Below are positions 1 to 9,610 of a stretch of 64,000 nt of DNA, in pieces. Source of the stretch: Gemmata palustris (GTDB lineage Bacteria; Planctomycetota; Planctomycetia; Gemmatales; Gemmataceae). Position numbers and translations under genes: made by a program. The number at the start of each line of letters is the position of its first letter. Position 1 is the stretch's first letter. Under the pieces are notes generated by a model. It did not search any database, was not told the origin of the DNA, and saw nothing but the letters and a program-made list of their open reading frames with translations. The DNA is taken from positions 620,001 through 684,000 of the forward strand of contig NZ_JAGKQQ010000001.1 in the NCBI RefSeq assembly GCF_017939745.1, written 5' to 3'.

Positions 1-1905
1 GCGGCCAAGACGCCGGACGGCGAACAACCGCCGTTCAGCACCCTGCTCCCGCTCCTCGAACGCGAACAGAAGGCGCTGGCAGATGCGCCGAATTCGGCCG
101 ACGCCACCGCGATTCGGCGACACCTCGCTACGTACTTCGCCCTGTACCCGACTGAACCCAAAGCACGCGAACTGCTGGCCAGCGTGCTGGCGGATATGAC
201 ACCGACCGAAGCGGCGTCCGCTCGCTTACAGGCGGTGCAGGCGATCGACCGGGCCGTGGGTAACCCCGTGACCCCGCGTGCCGACGTGCTCGAGCTGCTG
301 GCCGAGGCCGAAGCACTGTTGACCCGGGCCGAAAAAGACATGGCCGGGGCTAACGAGGAACAGGCCAAGAAGTTCGCCCGCAGAGTGGAATCCGTGCGGC
401 ACGTCATCAAGAACCTTGTGCCCGGGAAGACGGCCCCGGCCATTGAGTGCCGCGACCTGGCCGGCAAGCCGGTAAAGCTAAGCGATTACACCGGGAAGGT
501 CGTCGTCCTGGACGTGTGGACCACCGGGTGCATTCCGTGTCGGAAGATGATCCCGCACCAGCGGGAGATGGTCGCCCGACTCAAGGGCCTGCCGTTCGCA
601 CTCGTTAGCGTTAGCTTCGATGCGGAACCGAAGGCCGTGACCGACTTCCTGAAGGGCACGCCGATGCCGTGGGACCACTGGTTCAACGGCCCGGATGGTG
701 GGATGACCGAGGCGTACAAGATTAGTCACTTCCCGACCATTTACGTGATCGACGGCAAGGGCGTGATTCGATTCAAGGAAGTTCGCGACAGCCGGTTGGA
801 CGAGGCCGTGAACGCCCTGTTAATCGAAGCCGGTGTACCGGCCGCCAAGTTGAAGGGCCACACCGACGCGGCTCCCGCACCGATTGGGCGCGAGGACCGG
901 CTGAAGGCGCTGCGAACGCAATACGCCAAACAGAACTCGGACGCACTGCAACTTCCTCGAACCGGTACACCGGAACAACAACTGAAGGCCTACGAAGCCG
1001 CCCTCCCAAAGATGCGTGACTACGCCCCCCGAGCGCTGGCCATCGCCAACGAAGGGCCGGCCGACGAGATCGCGCTGGAGGCACTGGCGTTCATCGCCAT
1101 GACGGGCCAGGATTCCCCCGAAGGGGCCGACGCATTCCGGCAAATGGCCGAGCGGTTCGCGGCCGCACCGGGGGTCGGCAAGTTACTGGACCGACCGACG
1201 ATTCAGCGCCCCGCCGTCCGCCCGTTCGCCGAGCGAGTGATTGCCGTTCACCCGGACCGGGCGACTCGTGCGAAGGCGGCCGTCGTGCTCGCCAACAACG
1301 CGATTCGTCTGACCGAGCGGTCCGCTACCCCGGCGGCCTCGGCCGCGGCCAGCGCCGAAGCGGAAGCGATCCTGCGCCGAATCATCGAAGACTTCGCCGG
1401 GGCCGATCTCGGCGGCCGGCTCGGGACCGCCGATGCGTGGGCAAAATCAGTGCTCCCCGAGGTGGTCGATTTGGCCGTCGGCAAGCCGTTCCCGGACGTC
1501 ACCGGGGAGGGAATGGACGGCAAGTCAGTGAATGTGTCCGACTATCGAGGTAAGGTCGTGGTCTTCGACGTCTGGGCGACGTGGTGCGGGCCGTGCAAGG
1601 CGATGATTCCGCACGAACGGGAACTGGTCGCCCGGTTGAAGGACAAACCGTTCGTCCTGCTGAGTGTGAGCGGGGACAACGAGAAGAAGGTGCTGACGGA
1701 GTTCCTGAAGACCGCGGACATGCCGTGGGCGCACTGGTGGGGCGGCGGTGATGAGCGGAAGTTGCTCAAGGCGCTCCACATCCAGCACTACCCGACGATC
1801 TTCGTGCTGGACCACAAGGGGACGATCCGGTACCGAGGTGTCCGCGGGAAGCAAATGGACGCCGCCGTCGATGCGCTGTTGAAGGAGGCGGAAACCGCCA
1901 ACTAG
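1..1905 (+). CDS. double-thioredoxin (TlpA-like) protein, 5' end missing
   Basis: The frame is open from base 1, so the start lies outside the window; 634 residues are visible. Two TlpA/ResA-type thioredoxin domains are present. The first, about residues 140-275, has a CIPC redox pair (Cys177, Cys180); the second, about residues 485-630, has a WCGPC pair (Cys529, Cys532). Both show the usual TlpA context with aromatic-Trp before the pair and a cis-Pro FPTI or YPTI segment later. The region between the domains is helical with no motif I recognise. The family reduces disulfides or supports cytochrome maturation outside the cytoplasm, but the N-terminus that would hold an export signal is not visible. 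Tandem TlpA modules are common in planctomycetes. The family is clear; the substrate is unknown. Confidence 0.85.
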   Translation, partial: AAKTPDGEQPPFSTLLPLLEREQKALADAPNSADATAIRRHLATYFALYPTEPKARELLASVLADMTPTEAASARLQAVQAIDRAVGNPVTPRADVLELLAEAEALLTRAEKDMAGANEEQAKKFARRVESVRHVIKNLVPGKTAPAIECRDLAGKPVKLSDYTGKVVVLDVWTTGCIPCRKMIPHQREMVARLKGLPFALVSVSFDAEPKAVTDFLKGTPMPWDHWFNGPDGGMTEAYKISHFPTIYVIDGKGVIRFKEVRDSRLDEAVNALLIEAGVPAAKLKGHTDAAPAPIGREDRLKALRTQYAKQNSDALQLPRTGTPEQQLKAYEAALPKMRDYAPRALAIANEGPADEIALEALAFIAMTGQDSPEGADAFRQMAERFAAAPGVGKLLDRPTIQRPAVRPFAERVIAVHPDRATRAKAAVVLANNAIRLTERSATPAASAAASAEAEAILRRIIEDFAGADLGGRLGTADAWAKSVLPEVVDLAVGKPFPDVTGEGMDGKSVNVSDYRGKVVVFDVWATWCGPCKAMIPHERELVARLKDKPFVLLSVSGDNEKKVLTEFLKTADMPWAHWWGGGDERKLLKALHIQHYPTIFVLDHKGTIRYRGVRGKQMDAAVDALLKEAETAN

Positions 1906-2004
1906 TCTAGTCCGGTTTCAGGCTCCCTGTAGCGAGCCGCGACCGCAAGAGAGTGGTAGCGCCTCCCGCTCCCTTGCCAGTAGTTTCAAGTGATTTGGCA
2001 GTGC

Positions 2005-2062
2005 CGCATGGGAGTTCCTAAGTTCAAGGTTCTCAGGCACTTGAACGGGAGCCTCCCATGCG
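2005..2062 (+). promoter_or_regulatory. hairpin covering the transposase start codon
   Basis: Arms 2005-2014 and 2053-2062 pair perfectly over 10 bp, and inner arms 2022-2028 and 2040-2046 pair over 7 bp. The outer right arm contains the ATG at 2058. In an mRNA begun upstream of the element the start codon would be sequestered, as in the fold-back inhibition known for IS10 and IS50. The regulatory role is inferred from position. Confidence 0.5.
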
Positions 2063-3227
2063 ACGTGGTTACTCTACGATCACCCCGGCGGTGGTCCACG
2101 CACTGACGCGCCGAACGTTGGAACGGGCCCTGGGTTGGACCGACTACAAGCGGTCGGTCACGCGCACCCAGTTGCTCGACCTGGTGCTGTTGATCGCGGG
2201 CACCACCCGCACGTTGTTCGCGGTAGTGACCCGGTACTTCGGGTTCTCCCACGAGACCGCGCGACAGGCGATGCACGCCAACCGGGGTTCCCGGGACCAA
2301 CTCACGGCCCGGTTGGTGGATGCCCTTCACCAGGTGGCGGGGTTCACGCGCCGGGACCGGAGGCGCCGGTGGACGTGTGCCATCGATGTGCATTACGTCC
2401 CCTTTTATGGGGATCGCAGCACCCCGGGGATCATCGGCGGACCCAAGAAGGCCGGGACCTCGTTCTTTCACGCGTACGCCACCGGGGTACTGATTCACAA
2501 GCACCGGCGGTACACCGTGGGGCTGATGAGCGTGACGAAAGGAACCAAGCCGCACCAGCAGGTGCAGACCCTTCTGGACCAGGTGGCGGCCCGCGGGCTC
2601 ACGGTCCGCGGGGTGGTTCTGGACGCCGGGTTCGACAGCGGGGAGACCCTGTTGCTGTTGCAGGAACGGAACCTGAGCTACACGGTCCCGATGCGCAAGA
2701 AGGGCACCGGTACCAACCGCCGCAACGCCAGCTACACCCAACCCCACGGCACCATCACCACCATGGAGTGGGTCACCGAGAAGAGCCGCAAGGCGGTATC
2801 GACTCGGGTGCTCGTGTGGCAACGGAAGGGCGAATCGCACGCCCGGGTGTACGCGTTCCGCGGGTGGGGCGATGCGACCGCCGTGTCGGAGGCGAACCGG
2901 GCTCGGTTGGGGCGCCGGCGGTACCGAGAGCGGTTCGGGATCGAGACCAGCTATCGGCAGAAGAACCAGGCCCGCGGGTGGACCACCAGCACCAACCCCG
3001 AGTACCGGTTGCTGCTCGAGGGCGTGGCCCTGCTGTTGCGCCAGGTGTGGGTGTACCTGACGCTCCGGATCGCTCGGGCACGCGGGCTCGCGCCGACCGC
3101 CTGGGTCGCCCAGTTCCCGTTGGCCGAGATGCTCGACTGGCTCACGCAACGGATCCGCTCACGATACCCACGCACACGATGTATTACCCTGCCACACAAT
3201 ACACTTACAACCAACGCAACGCCTTGA
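2058..3227 (+). CDS. DDE transposase, IS4 superfamily (ISH3-like)
   Basis: A 389-residue basic protein that would cut and paste the element carrying it. The DDE triad is visible as the Asp in CAIDVHY (about residue 115), the Asp in VVLDAGFDS (about residue 195) and the Glu in YRERFGIETSYRQK (about residues 292-305). The last segment resembles the Y-R-E-K signature of IS4-type transposases. No domain appears disrupted and the length is normal. The ATG at 2058 follows the sequestering hairpin described separately. IS4 superfamily is confident; the ISH3 group is less certain and would need a comparison with ISfinder. Confidence 0.85.
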   Translation: MRRGYSTITPAVVHALTRRTLERALGWTDYKRSVTRTQLLDLVLLIAGTTRTLFAVVTRYFGFSHETARQAMHANRGSRDQLTARLVDALHQVAGFTRRDRRRRWTCAIDVHYVPFYGDRSTPGIIGGPKKAGTSFFHAYATGVLIHKHRRYTVGLMSVTKGTKPHQQVQTLLDQVAARGLTVRGVVLDAGFDSGETLLLLQERNLSYTVPMRKKGTGTNRRNASYTQPHGTITTMEWVTEKSRKAVSTRVLVWQRKGESHARVYAFRGWGDATAVSEANRARLGRRRYRERFGIETSYRQKNQARGWTTSTNPEYRLLLEGVALLLRQVWVYLTLRIARARGLAPTAWVAQFPLAEMLDWLTQRIRSRYPRTRCITLPHNTLTTNATP

Positions 3228-3339
3228 AACTACTGTTGCGGTCGCGGCTCGTCAAGCCCGCTACGACGATCCCGAACCTCACGCACCTCTGCCTCCATAA
3301 CACCGGCGTGACGGGCGCCGGTGCTTCCAAGAAGTGCTG

Positions 3340-3365
3340 CCGTCGGCGAAGTCTTTCGCCGACGG
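3340..3365 (-). terminator. hairpin terminator after the SNF2 helicase gene
   Basis: A perfect 11-bp stem (3340-3350 with 3355-3365) and a 4-base loop lie 19 bp beyond the stop of the minus-strand helicase. No T-tract follows, so termination efficiency is uncertain. Position and stem strength support a terminator. Confidence 0.6.
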
Positions 3366-3383
3366 TCCGACCGCGCGGGGCCG

Positions 3384-6300
3384 TCACGATAGTAGCAGTT
3401 CCAGGTCTTCGCGCTTCAGGTCGGTGACGAGTCGGCCGTCGCCGCCCAGGATCGCGTCGGCCAGTTCGCGCTTGCTGCGCTGGAGTTCCAGCACTTTCTC
3501 CTCCACCGTTCCGCGTGCGATTAGCCGGTACGCGAACACCGGCTTCGTCTGACCGATCCGGTGGCTCCGGTCGATCGCCTGGGCTTCTACCGCCGGGTTC
3601 CACCACGGGTCCAGGAGGAACACGTACTCCGCCGCGGTCAGGTTCAACCCCACGCCGCCGGCCTTCAAACTCACCAGGAACAGGCGGCACTCCGGGTCCG
3701 TCTGGAACCGCGCGACCCGCTTGTCACGGTCCCGCGTGCGGCCGTCCAGGTACTCGAACTTGATCCCCTCAGCAGTGAGGCGCTTGCGCACGATGTCGAG
3801 CAAAGAGGTGAACTGCGAGAACACCAGTGCCTTCCGCCCGCTCTCCGCGAGTTCCTGAAGTTGCGGCAGGAGGACGTCCAGTTTCGCGCTTCCCTCCGCG
3901 GTGCGCTTCTTGTCAATGAGTCCGGGATGGCACGCGGCCTGGCGCAGCCGGAGCAACGCGGCCAACACCTGAATCTGCGAGCGCTTCAGCCCGACCGAAT
4001 CAACGTGAGCCAGGAGCGACTGGCGGTAGTGGTCGCGGAGCTCGTCGTAGAGCTGGCGCTGAGCGGGTTCGAGGTCGCAGTACACCGTTTGTTCGGTTTT
4101 CTGGGGAAGATCCTTCGCCACTTGGTCTTTTGTGCGGCGCAGGATGTACGGGCGCAGTGCCCGGGCCAGAAACTCCCGCGTCTCGGCGTCCGGGTTGCGC
4201 AGCGAACTCGCGCCGCTGGTGAGCGCAGCGCGCCCGAGCATCCCGGGGTTCAGGAAGTCGAACAGCGTCCACAGTTCGCCCAGGTGGTTCTCGACGGGCG
4301 TGCCGCTCAGCGCCAGCCGGTGGTCGGCGCGCACCACGCGCACGGCCTTCGCCGTTTCGGTCGCCGCGTTCTTGGCCGCTTGCGATTCGTCGAGAATACA
4401 GGTGTCGAATTGAACGTCCGCGAACGTCGCCGCGTCGTTGCGGAGCGTGCCGTAGGTGGTCAGCACGAGGTCGAAGTCTTTGAAGTTCGCGCCGGTCCGG
4501 TCGCGCGCGGTGCCGGTGTGGTCCAGCACCTTCAGCTTCGGGGCGAAGCGGGCGGCTTCCTGCTTCCAGTTGAACACCAACGATCGCGGAACGACTACCA
4601 GTGCGGGGCCGGAGCGCTTCCCGGCGAGGAGCGCGAGCACCTGCACCGTCTTACCGAGCCCCATGTCGTCCGCGAGGCACCCGCCGAAGCCGAACTCGCG
4701 CAGGAACCGGAGCCAGCCCAGTCCCTCGCGCTGGTACTCCCGCAGCTCGCCGTGGAACGCCTTCGGCGGATCGGCGGGCTTGATGCCCTGGAACTTGTGG
4801 AGCTGTTCCCGCGCGCGCCCGAACTGCTTGTCGAAGGTGATCTCCGGGCGCGACGCCAGCAGCGCGTCGAGCACGCCCACTTGCGTGCGCGAGAACCGGA
4901 TCGCGTCGCCTTCAACGGTGCCCATTTGCGAGATGAGCCCGTACTTCTTGAGCCAGTCCTCGGGCACCATGCCCAGGCTGCCGTCATCCAGGAGTACGCT
5001 GGTCTGGCCGCGCTGGAGCGCTTCGAGCAGTCGCGGGAACGTCACTGATTGCCCGTCGAAGTTGGCCGCGCCGCTCAGGTCGAACCAGTCGCGCCCGGTG
5101 CTGAGCTCCATCTTGAAGTCGCCGGCCCTGCGGTAGAGTTTGCCGTCGGCCTCGACGATCCACCCCGCGGTCGTCAGTTCGCGCACGAGCTTCGGTAGCT
5201 GACTCGGCTTGACCTCGAGCGTCTGTGCGCCGGCGGCCCAGCCGTAGCGCACCCCGAGGCGCGTGAGTTCCGCTTCGGCCTGGCGCTCGGCACCCGGGTC
5301 GCGCAGGAGGAACTTGCGACCGTCGGGCTTGTAGACGCCGCGCGTGGTCGGCTGAAGGGGCACGATGGCCCCCGCGTAATCGAACGACAGTTCGGCGTGC
5401 AAGACGGGCGCGCTACCGTAGTGGGTCTTCGCGGGCTTCACGACGAGGCGCGGCCGCGGCGAAACCATCTCTTCCGTGAAGCGCAGTTCCTCCGGTAAGT
5501 CCAGTTTGGGGAGCGTCGGCATCTGGAGTAACTGCGCGACTAGATCGTCCGCTTTCCCCGCAGGTACCGTGATGGCCCCGGCCCGGCGCAGTGTCGGCAC
5601 CCAGGGGAACGCGCCGGCGTCGTCGAGTCGGCCGAAGCGCCCGTTCCACGCGATGAAGCCGGGAACCATCAGCGCCGGCTGCGTGAGCGTCATGGTCTCC
5701 GTGCCGCGGCGCAGGCTCCCGTCGAGCGCCCACTGCTTGCCGGTGCTCGCGCGTGCGACACGGGCCGTCAGTACCCAGGGCGGATCGAGATCGGGTGCGA
5801 GTGGCTCGAGCGTGACGGGCGGTTTCGGGTCGCGCCGGAAGAGCACGCGATCGGTTTGCGCAAGCAGGGGGAGCACGGTTTCGAGGAGCGGACCGCCCAC
5901 GCGGTACCGGCTGACGCCGTACCCGTAATCGTAACTGTAGCCGTAGGAGTACCCGTAACTGTCGCCGCGTTCGGCCCCACCGAGCAGCGCGAGGAGCTGG
6001 CGGTCGAGCGGATCGGGCAGTGTGTCGCGCTGACTGGTGGAGACGGTGTGCGGTTTCGGTTTGCCCCACTCGCCGTTGATTTTGCGATCTTGTGTGTTGA
6101 TCTCCAGCACGAGCTTCCGGGCCTGCTCGCTGGCCGGGGCGTCGACGACGAACACCAACTGCCGATCGGCCGTGCGCCCGTTCGATGCGGCGCCGGGACT
6201 CACGGGTTGGACCTCTCGGCGCACGGCGGCGAGCAGGTCGGTCCAGGTCTCACGCGGTTTCGGTTTCGGCTTGGGGGCGCGGTTCGCGGGTGGGAACCGC

Positions 6301-6662
6301 AGTGAGGTGCTGATGGGCATGTCGTCGTCAAAGAAGTCGTCCAGGTAGCCGTCGAGCACGAGCCGGAGCGATCCGCGTGCGCTGCGTGCGAACGCCCGGG
6401 ACTCGGCGGCGAGCACGGTGGCCCAGATGTGCTTGCACGCCGCCTCGTGGTCCGCGACGTAGGGGCAGGTGCAGGTCGCGTACACGGTGCGGTCGACGAG
6501 CCGCAGATCGACCTCGTAGTCGTCGCCGGACCCTTCGACGGTGGCCGCGACGTCGGTCGCGCTGACGGAATCGAGGGTCACCGCGCCGGAGCGGAAGTAT
6601 TCGCGCCCGCGCTCGCGGATGGCCGGGGTCACGTCTGCGGACAGTGCGGTGCTCAGTGACAT
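3384..6662 (-). CDS. SNF2-family helicase with N-terminal SWIM zinc finger
   Basis: A 1092-residue DNA-dependent ATPase of the SWI2/SNF2 (RapA-like) group. A SWIM zinc finger near residues 62-80 shows the CxC...CxH pattern (CTC...CKH). The ATPase core in the C-terminal half has motif I (DDMGLGKT), motif II (DESQ), motif III (SGTPVEN), motif V (GGVGLNLTAA) and motif VI (QAIDRSHRIGQ). Between these lies a Tyr/Gly/Ser tract near residues 235-255 (SYGYSYGYSYDYGYG). Bacterial SWIM-SNF2 proteins are thought to remodel DNA-protein or transcription complexes; the target is unknown. I took the ATG at 6662; a GTG at 6683 in the same frame would add seven residues. The gene stands alone, divergent from the Roco gene. 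Confidence 0.9.
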   Translation of the reverse strand: MSLSTALSADVTPAIRERGREYFRSGAVTLDSVSATDVAATVEGSGDDYEVDLRLVDRTVYATCTCPYVADHEAACKHIWATVLAAESRAFARSARGSLRLVLDGYLDDFFDDDMPISTSLRFPPANRAPKPKPKPRETWTDLLAAVRREVQPVSPGAASNGRTADRQLVFVVDAPASEQARKLVLEINTQDRKINGEWGKPKPHTVSTSQRDTLPDPLDRQLLALLGGAERGDSYGYSYGYSYDYGYGVSRYRVGGPLLETVLPLLAQTDRVLFRRDPKPPVTLEPLAPDLDPPWVLTARVARASTGKQWALDGSLRRGTETMTLTQPALMVPGFIAWNGRFGRLDDAGAFPWVPTLRRAGAITVPAGKADDLVAQLLQMPTLPKLDLPEELRFTEEMVSPRPRLVVKPAKTHYGSAPVLHAELSFDYAGAIVPLQPTTRGVYKPDGRKFLLRDPGAERQAEAELTRLGVRYGWAAGAQTLEVKPSQLPKLVRELTTAGWIVEADGKLYRRAGDFKMELSTGRDWFDLSGAANFDGQSVTFPRLLEALQRGQTSVLLDDGSLGMVPEDWLKKYGLISQMGTVEGDAIRFSRTQVGVLDALLASRPEITFDKQFGRAREQLHKFQGIKPADPPKAFHGELREYQREGLGWLRFLREFGFGGCLADDMGLGKTVQVLALLAGKRSGPALVVVPRSLVFNWKQEAARFAPKLKVLDHTGTARDRTGANFKDFDLVLTTYGTLRNDAATFADVQFDTCILDESQAAKNAATETAKAVRVVRADHRLALSGTPVENHLGELWTLFDFLNPGMLGRAALTSGASSLRNPDAETREFLARALRPYILRRTKDQVAKDLPQKTEQTVYCDLEPAQRQLYDELRDHYRQSLLAHVDSVGLKRSQIQVLAALLRLRQAACHPGLIDKKRTAEGSAKLDVLLPQLQELAESGRKALVFSQFTSLLDIVRKRLTAEGIKFEYLDGRTRDRDKRVARFQTDPECRLFLVSLKAGGVGLNLTAAEYVFLLDPWWNPAVEAQAIDRSHRIGQTKPVFAYRLIARGTVEEKVLELQRSKRELADAILGGDGRLVTDLKREDLELLLS

Positions 6663-6820
6663 GCGGCCATTGTAGTGGCGCACCGTGCCGGGAATCAGCG
6701 CCCCCGCACTGTGGGCGGCCCGGCACTCGGATTGCCATTCGCAAAACGCATCCGCGATTTGGTGTGACGAACGCGGGCGCGGCGCGGTACGATCTTCAAA
6801 CCGGTCCTGTGGAGTGACAT

Positions 6821-9574
6821 ATGCAATCGCCCGTAGTCAAATACATCCTCGCGGAATACAGTAGGAAACCGAGTCCAATTCTGGAACTGCCTCACGGGCT
6901 ATCGAAAAACGATTTCGCGGACTTGGCACATGCTGCGGGGGTGTTCTCGACGGTTAACGAACTCCGCCTTCGTAGTAGCGACGCGGATTGGATCTTTGGC
7001 GGCCTGACAACATTCGCTCTTCGCCTCAAGGCACTATCTAGCCTGGACCTCGGTGGCTCTGACGACATTTCCGACATCGGCCTCCGGGCTATTACTAACC
7101 ACCTTCCCGCCCTCACTACGCTCAGACTCACGAACTGTGCTCGCGTGACAGATGCGGGGGTAATGGCTATCGCCAGTAATCTTCCTGCGATTACGGAGCT
7201 TGATCTTCAAGGCTGTAACCAATTGACGGACGCAGCGTTCATAGCAACCGCTGATAAGTTCCCCGTGCTCAGACAGCTCTACCTCTGGCGCTGCGACCAG
7301 TTGACGGACGCAGCGTTCGTGGCCATCGCTAGTAAACGTCCCGCGCTCATACAACTATTTCTCGGAGGCTGCAACCGGGTGACGGACGTGGGGATAACGG
7401 CTATTACCGATGGCCTACGCACACTCACACACCTGGACCTTGGAAACTGTAACCAACTAACGGATGCCGGGGTCTTAGCTGTAGCTGATCGCCTGCCCGC
7501 GCTCACGCACCTTGCACTCACTTACTGCAATCAATTGACGGACGCGAGTATCTCGGCAATAGCCGACAGCCTACCCGCGCTCACGTACTTGGACCTTACT
7601 GATTGCAACCGGGTAACGAATCTGGGAGTCACAGCCGTTTTCGACAGGCTCACCGCTCTCACGCACCTCTACCTTTGGGGCTGCAAACGTGTAACAATCC
7701 TACCCGATAGTATCGGACGGCTGCACAAGCTGGAGGGCTTGTATCTTGATGGTACGCGCTTAACACAACTTCCGATCGCCTTGCGGCGACTTCGCCGACT
7801 ACGCAACCTGGACGTGCATAACGTTCCAGCCTTGAAACTTCCCGAAGAATTGACCCTCAACGCCGAGAAACCGTGGGCAATTCTGGACTACTACTTCCGG
7901 ACCACGACTGAGGGCAAGCGAACTCTGAACGAAGCCAAACTCATCCTTGTCGGGAACGAGGCTGTGGGCAAAACTTCGCTCGTCAACTTCCTGGTTCATA
8001 AGAGGCCCTGCAAGGACACGTCGAAAACCGTCGGCGTTGAAATCGTTGAAGGTGTAGACGTCAAGAGTTGGGATGTCGACAAGGACGCAGCCGGGGATAC
8101 GCCCCTGAAGCTCAACATGTGGGATTTCGGCGGTCAGCAGGTGCTATACGAGACGCACCAGTTCTTCCTCACCGCGCGGTCCCTGTACCTCATCGTGCTC
8201 GAAGCGCGCCGCGAGAATGCCAACGAGCAGGAGGCCAATCTGCATACATGGCTCCGCTCCATCCGTACCCGCACGGTCCAGTCCGTTCCCGTAATCGTCG
8301 TCATCAACAAGAGCGAAGCCCCCCACGACCTGCGCCTCGATGAAGCGCGACTACTTCACGAGTTCCCCAACATTCGCGGCTTCATTCGCACTTCGTGCCG
8401 CGACCCCAAGAAGCACAAGGAGGGCGGTCGAGGGATCGGCGAACTACGCAAAGCCATTGTGGACGTCATCCGGGCTGACTTGCCGCACATCCGCGATCAG
8501 ATCCCGGTGAGCTACTTCATCATCATGGAGCAACTCGCGAAAACTGCGCGCCGGTCGTTCATCCTGAACACGAAGGATTACCGCAAGAAGTGTGCGGCGC
8601 AAAATGTGACCGAAACCCGCGAGCAGAATGATCTTCTCACATTACTGGATTGCATTGGCATGGTAGTGAAATACGACGACACCACGCTACTCGATCCCAA
8701 CTGGCTGACGACCGCCGTTTACCAAGTCCTGACGCACCAAGCCGTAGTTGAATCGGAGGGGCAGTTCGCGCGTAGCGATCTGGGGAAACTCCTCGCCGAG
8801 CTGTCAGCGAAAGACTATCCGCCCGAACGGTGGCCGTTCATCGCCGAAATGATGAAGCGTTTCGGGCTGAGTTTTGAACTACCCGGTCAGCCGGACCACT
8901 ACCTGTTGCCGAACCAGTTGCCAGTGAACGACCCGCAACCACCGTGGGACGAAAAGGATTCTTTGCGGTTCCGCTACGAATACCGGCACACTCCACCGCG
9001 TGGACTCTTCCCACGGTTGATTGTCCAAGCACACCGGCACCTCACCAGCCCGCGCGTCGCTTGGCTTTCGGGAGTACAGCTTGAGATTCAAAGTTGTCCG
9101 GTGCTGGTGCGGATGAATCGCCAGGAACGACGGGCCAATATTTCTGTGCGCGGACCGAAGAACAAGCGTCGCGACGCGCTCTCGGTGATCCGCGAATACT
9201 TCGGCTCCGTTCACGCTCTGAATCGCTTCGAGCCGAACACCGACTTCACGTCTCAGGTGCCCGTAGACGTGCCCGGCAAACCCGACGCCGCGTTCGATTT
9301 CGAGGAGTTGGAGACCTACGAGCGAAATGGGGTCGACACGATCCTTTACAAAGGGTGCGACCTCAAATTCTCCGTGAAGGAACTGCTCGCCGGTGTTGGA
9401 CCAGAGCCAATGCAACACAATCGGTCTGCCAACCGAGTCTACAATGACAATCGAGTGACCAATGTGAATAATTCCGGCACCATGACCGCCACTGCGATCA
9501 ACGACTCGGATGTGCTCGCCGGCAAAGTCGATGTGAGCATCGACCCGCACTGGCGGCACCAGACGGACCAGTGA
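6821..9574 (+). CDS. Roco protein: LRR, Roc GTPase, COR, C-terminal repeat motif
   Basis: A 917-residue Roco-family protein. Residues 45-290 are leucine-rich repeats of the cysteine-containing type (recurring C-N-x-L-T-D-A), followed by two ordinary LRRs to about residue 345. The Roc GTPase spans about 370-560: P-loop GNEAVGKTS (378-386), G3 DFGG (435-438), G4 NKSE (496-499). A COR-like region follows to about 800. The tail from 870 is Asn-rich, and residues 884-903 carry an N-S-G-x-M-T-A-x-A-I-x-D...V-L-A-G motif that recurs at the N-terminus of the next gene. Roco proteins are GTP-regulated dimers; in bacteria their targets are mostly unknown, though LRR-NTPase proteins often act as sensors in conflict systems. 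The 36-bp gap suggests an operon with the next gene. Confidence 0.9.
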   Translation: MQSPVVKYILAEYSRKPSPILELPHGLSKNDFADLAHAAGVFSTVNELRLRSSDADWIFGGLTTFALRLKALSSLDLGGSDDISDIGLRAITNHLPALTTLRLTNCARVTDAGVMAIASNLPAITELDLQGCNQLTDAAFIATADKFPVLRQLYLWRCDQLTDAAFVAIASKRPALIQLFLGGCNRVTDVGITAITDGLRTLTHLDLGNCNQLTDAGVLAVADRLPALTHLALTYCNQLTDASISAIADSLPALTYLDLTDCNRVTNLGVTAVFDRLTALTHLYLWGCKRVTILPDSIGRLHKLEGLYLDGTRLTQLPIALRRLRRLRNLDVHNVPALKLPEELTLNAEKPWAILDYYFRTTTEGKRTLNEAKLILVGNEAVGKTSLVNFLVHKRPCKDTSKTVGVEIVEGVDVKSWDVDKDAAGDTPLKLNMWDFGGQQVLYETHQFFLTARSLYLIVLEARRENANEQEANLHTWLRSIRTRTVQSVPVIVVINKSEAPHDLRLDEARLLHEFPNIRGFIRTSCRDPKKHKEGGRGIGELRKAIVDVIRADLPHIRDQIPVSYFIIMEQLAKTARRSFILNTKDYRKKCAAQNVTETREQNDLLTLLDCIGMVVKYDDTTLLDPNWLTTAVYQVLTHQAVVESEGQFARSDLGKLLAELSAKDYPPERWPFIAEMMKRFGLSFELPGQPDHYLLPNQLPVNDPQPPWDEKDSLRFRYEYRHTPPRGLFPRLIVQAHRHLTSPRVAWLSGVQLEIQSCPVLVRMNRQERRANISVRGPKNKRRDALSVIREYFGSVHALNRFEPNTDFTSQVPVDVPGKPDAAFDFEELETYERNGVDTILYKGCDLKFSVKELLAGVGPEPMQHNRSANRVYNDNRVTNVNNSGTMTATAINDSDVLAGKVDVSIDPHWRHQTDQ

Positions 9575-9610
9575 ACGCCGTTCCCTCAACCACTTCAACC
9601 GGAGGCCGAC

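Larger units (their letters stand above)
1978..3235 (+). mobile_element. intact insertion sequence, IS4-superfamily type, 1258 bp
   Basis: The ends are a 13-bp perfect terminal inverted repeat: CAGTAGTTTCAAG at 1978-1990 and its reverse complement at 3223-3235. The element is flanked by a 4-bp direct repeat, TTGC, at 1974-1977 and 3236-3239, which fits a target-site duplication. It holds one complete transposase gene whose stop codon lies inside the right terminal repeat. Intact ends, target duplication and an unbroken frame suggest a recent and possibly still active copy. Confidence 0.85.
1933..3251. repeat. 16-bp palindrome arms split by the insertion sequence
   Basis: Bases 1933-1948 are a perfect 16-bp inverted match of 3236-3251. 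Removing the insertion sequence together with one TTGC copy restores one stem-loop with a 16-bp stem and a loop of about 25 bases, just downstream of the thioredoxin gene stop. The original structure was probably a terminator or a dispersed palindrome that served as the insertion target. Confidence 0.75.
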
